Assembly: GCA_902798965.1 (NCBI GenBank)
Contig: CADBYS010000014.1
Coordinates: forward strand, 13,813-74,112
DNA from: an uncultured Bacteroidales bacterium
Lineage (GTDB): Bacteria; Bacteroidota; Bacteroidia; Bacteroidales; Paludibacteraceae
Reading direction: 5' to 3'
Length of the DNA stretch: 60,300 bases
Below the pieces are notes generated by a model. It was given only the letters and a program-made list of their open reading frames with translations. It made no database searches and was not told the origin of the DNA. Made by a program: the position numbers and the translations under genes. How positions within the stretch are numbered: the stretch's first letter is position 1; each line of letters opens with the position of its first letter. Shown here piece by piece: positions 1 through 7,652 of the stretch.

Positions 1-1
1 T

Positions 2-37
2 AAAAACTCCTCGAAAGTGAACTTTCGGATAGTTTTT
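2..37 (+). terminator. Bipartite hairpin with T-run, probable terminator of a gene left of the window
   Basis: Outer arms AAAAACT (2-8) and AGTTTTT (31-37) enclose inner arms CGAAAG (12-17) and CTTTCG (22-27) with a TGAA loop. The right outer arm supplies the U-tract. The upstream gene is not in the window, so the role is inferred from structure only. Confidence 0.5.
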
Positions 38-100
38 AACATCAATTATCACAACTCTTTGAGCAAAACACTCAAAAGAAATAAACAAAAAAAACATAGT

Positions 101-130
101 CTCACGGTTAAATAACATTCGCAGCATGTT
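101..130 (+). repeat. Hairpin-bearing repeat, copy 1
   Basis: CTCACGG followed by a 21-base stretch containing AACAT-TCGCAGC-ATGTT, a 5-6 bp stem with a 7-base loop. A near-identical copy lies at 59670-59698, also in a non-coding stretch beside a secreted-protein gene. Function unknown. Confidence 0.6.
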
Positions 131-181
131 AATAATCAACACAATATAAGGCAATAGAATGATTTATAGTGGACAGTATTG

Positions 182-202
182 ATGACGCAACACTCGCGTC
201 AT
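182..202 (+). other. Hairpin in the leader of the first gene
   Basis: Perfect 7-bp arms ATGACGC (182-188) and GCGTCAT (196-202) with a 7-base loop, about 40 bases before the start codon. It could be an RNA leader structure or a protein-binding site. No canonical TTTG/TAnnTTTG promoter is obvious in 1-242. Confidence 0.4.
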
Positions 203-242
203 GCTAACAGACAACAACACAAATAATTAAATTGTTATAACA

Positions 243-1217
243 ATGAAGAAAATTTTTACACTTTTTGTAGCAACCGCTATGTTGCTCAGCGCGCAGGCTG
301 TGACAGTTAATCGCGCACAAATCAAGCACGTCGGCTTTGCCCCCGCAGCACGTGCAGATGTTCAGAACCTCGCTGCCAACCAGAACGGCACGAACTTCGA
401 CATCACCGTTCACAGTGTTGCCGCTGCGTCGGCTGATGTTACCATCGCCCCGAAAGCTGCGGATACATACTGGTACTTCACCGCAGCACCTGCAGAGTAC
501 TACGACCAGGTTACTCCGGCTTCCTACACCGCTTACCTGAAGGATTACATTGATGAGAACTACGGTGCGTACATTCAGTACGGAATGGCTACCTACGACA
601 TGTTCCTGCTTCAAGACTCTTACCGTGACACATTGTCAGGTCTGGAGCCGAACACCGAGTATGTTGTTATGGCTTGGGGCATAGATCCTACCACGTTCAC
701 CGCTACCACCGAGTTCGACACCGCTCACATCCACACTCTGGAAGGTCAGATGTCCGACAACGTGATCACTATGGCTTACGCCAACGGCACACTGGCTATC
801 AGCGCCACCAACAACGATCCATACTTCTTTATCATGGAGTCGTTGGAAGACTACCAGTACTATGAGGACGACTTCTCGCAAGCTTCGCTCAAGGATGAGG
901 CTAACGCTTGGGTTAACAGTATTGGAGAAAAACTGCCGTACTTCATCTACGAGGGCAATCAGAACATCGACGTACTCGAGTTCTACACCACCTACATGGC
1001 TGAAGAGATGCCGAACGGTGACTACGTAGCCTTGGCTTGCGGTCACAATGGCGAGTACATCAACACCGCTGTTACCTACGCTCAGTTCACCTACGCAGCA
1101 ACAGCCGTTGAGAATGTCAATGCTGACGTTAAGGCTGTTAAGTCGATCAAGGACGGACAAATCGTTATCGAGCACAACGGCGTGAAATACAACGTTCTGG
1201 GTACAGAGATGAAGTAA
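243..1217 (+). CDS. Secreted protein with short C-terminal sorting-like tail
   Basis: This 324-residue protein has an N-terminal signal peptide (MKKIFTLFVATAMLLSAQA) and is otherwise not recognised. The middle is acidic and rich in Tyr, Asp and Thr, with fibronectin-like wording around residues 110-160 (LEPNTEYVVMAWG), which suggests beta-sandwich folds. The last 37 residues begin AVENVNAD and end in NGVKYNVLGTEMK. The same pattern (VENVxAD, then a Lys/Asp-Gly strand, then GxxYxxxG) ends the protein at 55429-55974 and, in part, the one at 20629-23241. I infer a surface or secreted protein using a short export-linked tail. It is followed by a clear terminator, so it appears monocistronic. Confidence 0.85.
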   Translation: MKKIFTLFVATAMLLSAQAVTVNRAQIKHVGFAPAARADVQNLAANQNGTNFDITVHSVAAASADVTIAPKAADTYWYFTAAPAEYYDQVTPASYTAYLKDYIDENYGAYIQYGMATYDMFLLQDSYRDTLSGLEPNTEYVVMAWGIDPTTFTATTEFDTAHIHTLEGQMSDNVITMAYANGTLAISATNNDPYFFIMESLEDYQYYEDDFSQASLKDEANAWVNSIGEKLPYFIYEGNQNIDVLEFYTTYMAEEMPNGDYVALACGHNGEYINTAVTYAQFTYAATAVENVNADVKAVKSIKDGQIVIEHNGVKYNVLGTEMK

Positions 1218-1242
1218 TCATCCACACCCTAAAACTCTCACA

Positions 1243-1271
1243 GAAGCCTCACGGAATCCCCGTGGGGCTTC
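1243..1271 (+). terminator. Terminator hairpin after the first gene
   Basis: Arms GAAGCC-T-CACGG and CCGTG-G-GGCTTC form a strong stem 26 bases after the stop codon. The following bases are only moderately T-rich (CGTCCTTGTG), so termination efficiency is uncertain. Confidence 0.6.
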
Positions 1272-1342
1272 GTCCTTGTGCAAGCCCAAACGGAATGTCT
1301 GTACTAAAAAATGCAAAAATATGCAATTTTTCTTCGCAAAAA

Positions 1343-1374
1343 TTTGCAAATGTCATTTTTTTTTTGTAACTTTG
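1343..1374 (+). promoter_or_regulatory. Bacteroidota-type promoter of the OmpA-like gene
   Basis: TTTG at 1343-1346, then 20 bases, then TAACTTTG at 1367-1374. This matches the -33/-7 consensus known from Bacteroides. Transcription should start near 1381, 44 bases before the ATG. Confidence 0.85.
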
Positions 1375-1424
1375 TAGGCTTTTTGAGAAATAGTAATTAT
1401 TAGTTCATAAATTTACGAAAGATC

Positions 1425-3275
1425 ATGCACAACACTATGCGAAATATTTCTATCATTTGCGCCATATGTCTGGCCATCATAGCAGGCAATAGCCGTACGT
1501 TTGCTCAATCCAATGACGATGAACTGCGCTACAAGCAGCAGTCAGCTGCCGCACGCAAAAATGCACAGCGTGAGCGCCAAGCCGAACGTGCGCAAGCAGC
1601 CAAGTCTGCCACGATCGACTCCGAGGTAGCCCGCGAGACAGCCGAATATATGGCTGAGGTAGCCCGCATCCAGAAGCATAACAACGAGGTAGCCGACTAC
1701 ATGACCCGCGACATAGCTCACAGGCTGGCTGTATGGGGAGATATAGGCGCTTGTACACGCCTTGACCAATTAGGCATGATGGGTGGAGGCACATATAGCC
1801 TGTCGGGCGCCGGAGCCTTAGGAATAGGCTACCAGTTGCGCCACAACAAGTTCCTGTTCACTACAGGACTGGAATTCCGCAGCATTAATTATGTGCATAC
1901 TGCACAAGCCGATCCGAGTTTACCCCCTACCTACACCTCGTATAACCTCGGGTATCTGCAAATTCCTCTGCTCTTAGGTATGGAACTTGACAACTGGTAC
2001 TGGCAGTTAGGTGCCAAAGCCGGATACAAACTTATGGATATCCACAGCACCGGTCTCGCGCCATTGCGCTTTGGCCCCGCATTTGAGATTGGTATGAACT
2101 TCGACAAGTGGTCACGTCCGCAGATTCCTGCCGGGCAGGAAATGACTCCGCAGCAGCGGACACAGTTCCGCATGCACTACAAGCTCGCCCTGTTCGGTGA
2201 GTGCGGCATGTGGCTGCATCCCGATCCGACAGGTGGACCGGCACGTTTGCAAGAGGATATGATGCTGGGGCTGAAGTTCACCGCCGCCTACCAGTTCCGC
2301 CGCAAGCAAAAGACGATGGAGCCGCTGCCTACACGTCCGAGACCGGAGATGCAACTGGTAGTAAAAGATGCCAACGGCCGACCGGTGGAAGGTGCTATCA
2401 TCCAAACCACCGACCGCATAGCCGACAGCAAGTCGTACGCTACATCCCTACCCGACGGCAGCGCTGTACTGAAGGTGGCACGCGGCGAGTATGACGTACG
2501 CGCTTACCACAAAGGTAAGATGGCCGAGCGCCTGAACATTCAGCACACCGACCTGGGCGGCGACCGCTACGAGCTGATTCTCGACCAGGAGGACAACACG
2601 CCGCCGGAGGTGAAGATCGTGGATGAGGAAGAGATCATCATTGATCCCAACTCGCCGTGCCTGGTAGGTCGCGTAATCGACAACGAGACAGGCAAGCCGC
2701 TGAATGCCGGCGTACGTTTCGGCAACTGGATCGATACGACCGCTCTGTACCATGGTACAGCCAACACCCGCGGCGTGTATGTGACACGTCTGCATCGCGG
2801 CGACTACAGCATCCATGCCCGCAAAGCGGGATATATGCCGCTGATTGATGTGATCCACTTCGAGCAAGACAGTATCATCCTCAAGCTCAAGCCGATCCGC
2901 GTAGGCAATGCCGCGAAAGTCAAAGACCTGTTCTTTATCAAGGATAAAGCCACATTGCAGCCGGAAAGCGAAACGGCTCTGGCAAACCTGGCTATGTTCC
3001 TGAGGCAGAACCCCGACGTTTGCATCCGCCTGACGGCACATACCGACAACCAAGGCGATGCCGACCGTCTGGAGCGTCTGAGCCGAGCCCGTGCCCGCAT
3101 GGTGCGCCGTAACCTCGTGAACCGCGGCATAGACATCAACCGCATCGAGATTGACGGCAAAGGCGGTTCGCAGCCCGTAGCCGACAACCAGAGCGAGTAC
3201 GGCCGTAACCTCAACCAACGCATGGTGATGGAGATCATCTCGATTGATGGCCCGAAACCAACCAACGAAGAATAA
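1425..3275 (+). CDS. OmpA-family envelope protein with barrel-like and carboxypeptidase-regulatory domains
   Basis: A 616-residue exported protein with a signal peptide (residues 1-28, ending TFAQ). Residues 30-95 are Ala/Arg/Glu-rich and probably coiled coil. Residues about 100-300 look like an outer-membrane beta-barrel (GIGYQLRHNKFLFTTGLEFRS). Two carboxypeptidase-regulatory-like segments follow (LVVKDANGRPVEGAII and LVGRVIDNETGKPLNAGV). The C-terminus (about 495-605) is an OmpA peptidoglycan-binding domain with LTAHTDNQGD and the closing NQRMVMEI. It probably ties the outer membrane to peptidoglycan. The gap to pckA is 29 bases without a promoter, so cotranscription is possible. An alternative start lies at Met5 (1437). 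Confidence 0.85.
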   Translation: MHNTMRNISIICAICLAIIAGNSRTFAQSNDDELRYKQQSAAARKNAQRERQAERAQAAKSATIDSEVARETAEYMAEVARIQKHNNEVADYMTRDIAHRLAVWGDIGACTRLDQLGMMGGGTYSLSGAGALGIGYQLRHNKFLFTTGLEFRSINYVHTAQADPSLPPTYTSYNLGYLQIPLLLGMELDNWYWQLGAKAGYKLMDIHSTGLAPLRFGPAFEIGMNFDKWSRPQIPAGQEMTPQQRTQFRMHYKLALFGECGMWLHPDPTGGPARLQEDMMLGLKFTAAYQFRRKQKTMEPLPTRPRPEMQLVVKDANGRPVEGAIIQTTDRIADSKSYATSLPDGSAVLKVARGEYDVRAYHKGKMAERLNIQHTDLGGDRYELILDQEDNTPPEVKIVDEEEIIIDPNSPCLVGRVIDNETGKPLNAGVRFGNWIDTTALYHGTANTRGVYVTRLHRGDYSIHARKAGYMPLIDVIHFEQDSIILKLKPIRVGNAAKVKDLFFIKDKATLQPESETALANLAMFLRQNPDVCIRLTAHTDNQGDADRLERLSRARARMVRRNLVNRGIDINRIEIDGKGGSQPVADNQSEYGRNLNQRMVMEIISIDGPKPTNEE

Positions 3276-3304
3276 TATTAACAAACTAAATAACAACAAA
3301 CACA

Positions 3305-4909
3305 ATGAATGCATTAGATCTTAGCCAGTATGGCATCGTAGGTGCTACCGTTAAGGCACACAACCCGTCGTATGAGTACCTCTTCAAGGAGGAGACGAAC
3401 CCCGCTCTGACCGGTTACGAGAAAGGTCAGAACACCGAACTCAATGCCGTAAACGTAATGACAGGTATCTATACCGGTCGTTCGCCCAAGGACAAATACA
3501 TCGTGATGGACGAGAACTCGAAGAACACCGTATGGTGGACAAGTGACGAGTACAAGAACGACAACCACCCGATGTCGGAAGAGGTTTGGGCAAAGGTAAA
3601 AGAACTTGCTATCAAGGAGCTTTCGAACAAGGAACTGTACATCGTTGACGCTTTCTGCGGTGCCAACAAAGACACCCGCATGGCCGTTCGCTTCATCGTT
3701 GAGGTAGCATGGCAGGCTCACTTCGTAAAGAACATGTTCATCCAGCCCAGCGAAGAGGAGTTGGCTAACTTCAAACCCGACTTCGTTATCTACAACGCTT
3801 CGTTGGCAAAGGTTGAGAACTACAAGGAGCTCGGTCTGAACAGCGAGACCTGCGTTGCCTTCAACACCACGAGCCGCGAGCAGGTTATCCTGAACACCTG
3901 GTACGGCGGTGAGATGAAGAAAGGTATGTTCTCGATGATGAACTACTACCTGCCGTTGAAGGGCATCGCTTCGATGCACTGCTCGGCTAACACCGACATG
4001 GAAGGCAAGAACACCGCTATCTTCTTCGGCCTGTCAGGTACAGGTAAGACCACTCTGAGTACCGACCCGAAACGTCTGCTTATCGGCGACGACGAGCACG
4101 GCTGGGACGACAACGGCGTATTCAACTTCGAGGGCGGCTGCTATGCCAAGGTTATCAACCTGGACAAGGAGAGCGAGCCTGACATCTACAACGCTATCCG
4201 TCGCGACGCACTGCTTGAGAACGTAACCGTTGACGCTGAGGGCAAGATCGACTTCGCTGACAAGAGCGTAACCGAGAACACCCGCGTATCGTATCCGATC
4301 AACCACATTGAGAAGATTGTTCGCCCTGTAAGTGCCGGTCCGGCTGCTGAGAACGTTATCTTCCTGAGCGCTGACGCCTTCGGCGTACTGCCTCCTGTAT
4401 CGATCCTGACTCCGGAGCAGACGAAGTACTACTTCCTGAGCGGCTTCACCGCTAAGCTCGCCGGTACCGAGCGCGGCATCACCGAGCCGACCCCGACCTT
4501 CTCGGCTTGCTTCGGCCAGGCATTCCTGGAGCTGCACCCGACGAAATATGCTGAGGAGCTCGTTAAGCGTATGGAGAAGAGCGGTGCCAAGGCTTACTTG
4601 GTTAACACCGGCTGGAACGGTACCGGCAAACGTATCTCAATCCGCGACACCCGTGGTATCATCGACGCTATCCTCGGCGGCGCTATCAAGACCGCTCCGA
4701 CGAAGCACATTCCGTTCTTCGACTTCGAGGTTCCGACCGAGCTGCCGGGCGTAGATCCGAAGATCCTTGACCCGCGCGACACCTATGCTGATGCCGCTCA
4801 ATGGGAAGAGAAAGCTAAAGACTTGGCTGGTCGCTTCATCAAGAACTTCAACAAGTACACCAACAACGAAGCCGGTAAGGCACTTGTAGCTGCAGGTCCA
4901 AAACTTTAA
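3305..4909 (+). CDS. pckA: Phosphoenolpyruvate carboxykinase (ATP)
   Basis: A 534-residue cytoplasmic enzyme, full length for the ATP-dependent family, which interconverts oxaloacetate and phosphoenolpyruvate. The P-loop is [11 protein letters not shown] (about residues 243-253) and the kinase-2 metal motif is LIGDDEHGW just after it. The substrate-binding YTGRSPKDK is near residue 57, and the lid region contains TGWNGTGKR. In anaerobic Bacteroidales this enzyme usually runs in the CO2-fixing direction on the fumarate-succinate pathway. That role is known of the family, not shown by this sequence. Confidence 0.97.
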   Translation: MNALDLSQYGIVGATVKAHNPSYEYLFKEETNPALTGYEKGQNTELNAVNVMTGIYTGRSPKDKYIVMDENSKNTVWWTSDEYKNDNHPMSEEVWAKVKELAIKELSNKELYIVDAFCGANKDTRMAVRFIVEVAWQAHFVKNMFIQPSEEELANFKPDFVIYNASLAKVENYKELGLNSETCVAFNTTSREQVILNTWYGGEMKKGMFSMMNYYLPLKGIASMHCSANTDMEGKNTAIFFGLSGTGKTTLSTDPKRLLIGDDEHGWDDNGVFNFEGGCYAKVINLDKESEPDIYNAIRRDALLENVTVDAEGKIDFADKSVTENTRVSYPINHIEKIVRPVSAGPAAENVIFLSADAFGVLPPVSILTPEQTKYYFLSGFTAKLAGTERGITEPTPTFSACFGQAFLELHPTKYAEELVKRMEKSGAKAYLVNTGWNGTGKRISIRDTRGIIDAILGGAIKTAPTKHIPFFDFEVPTELPGVDPKILDPRDTYADAAQWEEKAKDLAGRFIKNFNKYTNNEAGKALVAAGPKL

Positions 4910-5039
4910 GTTTCTGATTTCTTTTGGCATCTTTGCGATTTTCGTTCGGTCATTATGAACCACATAACTCCCTTACGAGAAATCACAAACCTGCTCAAAA
5001 CAAATCGAGAAACAGAATAACACATTAGATGTTACAAAT

Positions 5040-6410
5040 ATGATATCACTGCATGATATTAACACTACAGACAATCTCGCCGGAGCAAAGGCCGGCGAGA
5101 TTGTAACTGTCAGTGGTATGATCCACAACGTGCGCGTCACGAAGTGGGGCGGATTCATTATCCTTCGCAAAGCCTGCGGTCTGCTGCAGACGGTGGTTGA
5201 CAACAGCGAGTCGAAGTTCTTCGACGAAGCCGGCAACGCCATCGCTATGGCTGACCTCTGCCGCGAGATGGCTATCACCATCACCGGTAAGGTAGGCGAT
5301 GCCAAGATCAAGGACCCCGCCGTATATTACAACACCATCGAGCTGGCTGTACAGGAGGTACGCGTACTCTCCCGCCCGACAACGGCTGAGGTAGTGGATA
5401 TGAATGCGCTGAAATTCGGCGACGAAGAGACACTGCTCCGCTATAAGTTCGACAACCGTCAGGTTACGCTCCGTAACCCGCGCGACATGGGTATCCTGAA
5501 GGTACAATCCACCATCGCCAAGGCGTTTGCAGACTTCCTGACCGATAACGGTTTCACGCAGATCTACACCCCGAAGATCGTTTCCGAGGGCGCAGAGGGC
5601 GGCGCTAACGTGTTCAAGATGGATTATTTCGGCAAGCAGGTATATCTGGCTCAGTCGCCACAGTTCTACAAGCAGATCGGCGTAGGCGTATATGAGCGCG
5701 TATTCGAGATTGCTCCGGCTTATCGCGCCGAGAAGCACAACACCAGCCGTCACCTGAACGAGTACATCTCCCTCGACGTGGAGATGGGCTTCATCAAGGG
5801 TCAGGAGGATGTGATGCAACTCGAGGCACGTCTGCTGCAACATATCATCAAGACGGTGAGCGAGAAGTGCGCCCACGAGCTGAACCTGCTCGGCGCTACA
5901 CTGCCCGTACTCCCGCACGAGGTACCTGCCTGGAAACTGAGCGAGGTTCACGAGATACTGTTCGAGAACCACTTGTGCGAGGCTGACCACCGCGGCGAGG
6001 ATGACCTGGCACCGGAAGAGGAGCGCGCCATCTGCAAGTATGCACTGGAGACCTACGGTTCGGACTTCGTGTTCGTAACCCACTTCCCCAGTGAGCACCG
6101 TGCGTTCTACGCCATGGATGATCCTGAGGATCCGACACTGACGCTGAGCTTCGACCTGCTGATGCGCGGCTTGGAGATCACCTCCGGCGGCCAACGTATC
6201 CACAAGGAGCAAGACTACCGCGACAAGATGATCAAGCGTGGCATGAACCCGGATAACTTCCGCTTCTACCTCGATACGTTCAAGAACGGTATGCCGCCTC
6301 ACGGAGGTTTCGCTATCGGTCTGGAGCGCATCACGGCTTGCTTCCTGGGCATCAATAACGTCAAGGAATGCTCGATGTTCCCGCGTGACATCAACCGCGT
6401 AGCCCCATAA
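5040..6410 (+). CDS. Aspartyl-tRNA synthetase, archaeal/non-discriminating type
   Basis: A class II aminoacyl-tRNA synthetase of 456 residues. An N-terminal OB-fold anticodon domain (residues 18-105) is followed by the catalytic core. Motif 2 is YRAEKHNTSRHLNE and motif 3 is GGFAIGLERI. The flipping-loop region reads EGGANVF, and the protein ends FPRDINRVAP. Length and motifs match the compact archaeal-type AspRS, not the bacterial enzyme of about 580 residues with its GAD insertion. His29 in GMIHNVR lies where non-discriminating enzymes tend to have His and discriminating ones Trp. It may therefore charge both tRNA-Asp and tRNA-Asn, which would require GatCAB elsewhere. That specificity is an inference. 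Confidence 0.88.
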   Translation: MISLHDINTTDNLAGAKAGEIVTVSGMIHNVRVTKWGGFIILRKACGLLQTVVDNSESKFFDEAGNAIAMADLCREMAITITGKVGDAKIKDPAVYYNTIELAVQEVRVLSRPTTAEVVDMNALKFGDEETLLRYKFDNRQVTLRNPRDMGILKVQSTIAKAFADFLTDNGFTQIYTPKIVSEGAEGGANVFKMDYFGKQVYLAQSPQFYKQIGVGVYERVFEIAPAYRAEKHNTSRHLNEYISLDVEMGFIKGQEDVMQLEARLLQHIIKTVSEKCAHELNLLGATLPVLPHEVPAWKLSEVHEILFENHLCEADHRGEDDLAPEEERAICKYALETYGSDFVFVTHFPSEHRAFYAMDDPEDPTLTLSFDLLMRGLEITSGGQRIHKEQDYRDKMIKRGMNPDNFRFYLDTFKNGMPPHGGFAIGLERITACFLGINNVKECSMFPRDINRVAP

Positions 6411-6415
6411 TAACA

Positions 6416-6440
6416 GCCAATGGCTAATGGCTAACGGCCA
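6416..6440. repeat. Heptad repeat, GCTAATG family
   Basis: Units GCCAATG, GCTAATG, GCTAACG and a partial GCCA follow one another between the AspRS stop codon and the terminator. It is one of the 7-base arrays scattered across the window. Confidence 0.7.
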
Positions 6441-6449
6441 CAAACAAAA

Positions 6450-6471
6450 GGAGCGCCACGATTGGCGCTCC
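6450..6471. terminator. Bidirectional terminator between convergent genes
   Basis: A perfect GGAGCGCC/GGCGCTCC stem with a 6-base loop, flanked by AAACAAAA on the left and TTTGTTTT on the right, serves both strands. It ends the AspRS gene and the cation transporter gene, whose stop codon starts at 6478. Confidence 0.92.
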
Positions 6472-6477
6472 TTTGTT

Positions 6478-7440
6478 TTAGTTCTCTTGGTAAACCCCGT
6501 TCACCTTATACGGCTCCAGATGAATGGTAATAAGCGTTTGCTGCCCGAAGCGGTCACGCAAGCGTTGCTCGAGCATCTCACTATGCCGGTGTGCCTCGTA
6601 CAGCGATGTGCTGCCGGGCATGCGCAGGTGCATCTCAATCGAATATACACTTCCCACGCGGCGTGTACGCAAGTGATGCAGTTCGCTCATCTCACTGTCC
6701 TTAGCCACTATATCGCGAATCTCCTGTTCCACTTCCGTCGGCAAACGTTTCTCCAACAAGTCCTGTATCGACTCATGGAGCATCTTCGCTGCCGCCACGA
6801 TGATGAATATACTTACCAGCGCAGCTGCTATCGGATCCAATATAGCCCACTTCCCGCCAAACAGCAACGCGCCGCCTATACCTAACGCCGTAGCCACCGA
6901 TGACAAGGCATCCGTGCGGTGATGCCAGGCGTTGGCCTTGAGCGCTTGAGAGTCCACACGCTTGGCTACAGCTATCGTAGCCCAATACACCGCCTCCTTG
7001 GCCACTATACTCACCAGTGCAGCCCACAGCGCCACTCTGCCGGGCATCGGAAGCAAAGAACCATTCAAGGCAGCAGCAATCTTCTCCACTCCTTCCGTCA
7101 ACAGCAATCCTCCGGCTACCAGCAGCGCCATTGCCACAATAACCGATGCCAGTGTCTCGTACTTGCCATGACCGTACGGGTGATCGGTATCTGCCGGACG
7201 AGTGCTCAGCCTCACAAACAGCAGCACTACAAAATCCGTCAGCAGATCGCTGAGCGAATGTACGGCATCGGCAATCATAGCCGACGATGCGCCTAACACA
7301 CCCGCAGCGAACTTAAGCCCCGTAAGCAGAATATTCACTATGCTGCCTACGATCGTTATGCGGTATATCTCCTTCTCGCGAACGGAAGCACCTGTCTCAG
7401 GATGCGACATATGAGTATGTTGATGGGTATGATTATGCAT
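6478..7440 (-). CDS. Cation diffusion facilitator (CDF) family transporter
   Basis: A 320-residue inner-membrane protein starting at the ATG at 7440. The frame extends further upstream, but that part lies over the promoter. The His-rich start (MHNHTHQHTHMSH) probably binds metal. Six membrane segments are visible between residues 30 and 220. CDF metal-site motifs DAVHSLSDLLTD (TM2) and HHRTDALSSV (TM5) are present. The cytoplasmic C-terminal domain includes HHLRTRRVG. It probably exports Zn2+, Fe2+ or Mn2+ in exchange for protons. The metal cannot be told from sequence alone. Confidence 0.92.
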   Translation of the reverse strand: MHNHTHQHTHMSHPETGASVREKEIYRITIVGSIVNILLTGLKFAAGVLGASSAMIADAVHSLSDLLTDFVVLLFVRLSTRPADTDHPYGHGKYETLASVIVAMALLVAGGLLLTEGVEKIAAALNGSLLPMPGRVALWAALVSIVAKEAVYWATIAVAKRVDSQALKANAWHHRTDALSSVATALGIGGALLFGGKWAILDPIAAALVSIFIIVAAAKMLHESIQDLLEKRLPTEVEQEIRDIVAKDSEMSELHHLRTRRVGSVYSIEMHLRMPGSTSLYEAHRHSEMLEQRLRDRFGQQTLITIHLEPYKVNGVYQEN

Positions 7441-7459
7441 ATCTTTTCGTATTAGATTA

Positions 7460-7491
7460 CAAAGATACAAAAAAAATGACAATAATACAAA
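7460..7491 (-). promoter_or_regulatory. Promoter of the CDF transporter
   Basis: On the minus strand, TTTG (complement of 7488-7491), 20 bases, then TATCTTTG (complement of 7460-7467). The site is 20 bases from the ATG at 7440 and diverges from the riboswitch promoter. Confidence 0.82.
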
Positions 7492-7507
7492 TATTTTTCC
7501 CGATTTT

Positions 7508-7539
7508 CTTGCATTTATCATTTTTTTTTTGTATCTTTG
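7508..7539 (+). promoter_or_regulatory. Promoter of the TPP riboswitch/TonB receptor transcript
   Basis: CTTG (a one-base variant of TTTG) at 7508-7511, 20 bases, then TATCTTTG at 7532-7539. The start site near 7546 leaves about 20 bases before the aptamer. Confidence 0.78.
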
Positions 7540-7565
7540 CACCCGAATTAACAATATTGCATCAG

Positions 7566-7652
7566 ATTCATTCGGGGAGACAGCCGGTCACGGCTGCCTG
7601 AGAAGTCAAACCCGCTGAACCTGAGCAGGTAATGCTGCTAAGGGAAATGAAA
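7566..7652 (+). promoter_or_regulatory. TPP (THI-box) riboswitch
   Basis: The conserved aptamer core is present in order: GGGGAGAC, then CTGAGA (7599-7604), ACCCGCTGAACCTGA, CAGGTAATGCTG and AGGGAAA. Helix P1 can pair TTCATT (7567-7572) with AATGAA (7646-7651). That right arm contains the ATG at 7647, so ligand binding should bury the start codon and block translation of the receptor. The aptamer assignment rests on class-defining bases. The mechanism is inferred from pairing. Confidence 0.93.

Noticed and set aside
5046-6443. A 465-codon open frame on the minus strand opposite the AspRS gene
   Set aside because: Its product has no domain or signal and lies fully antisense to a clear synthetase. 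It is a by-product of codon bias.
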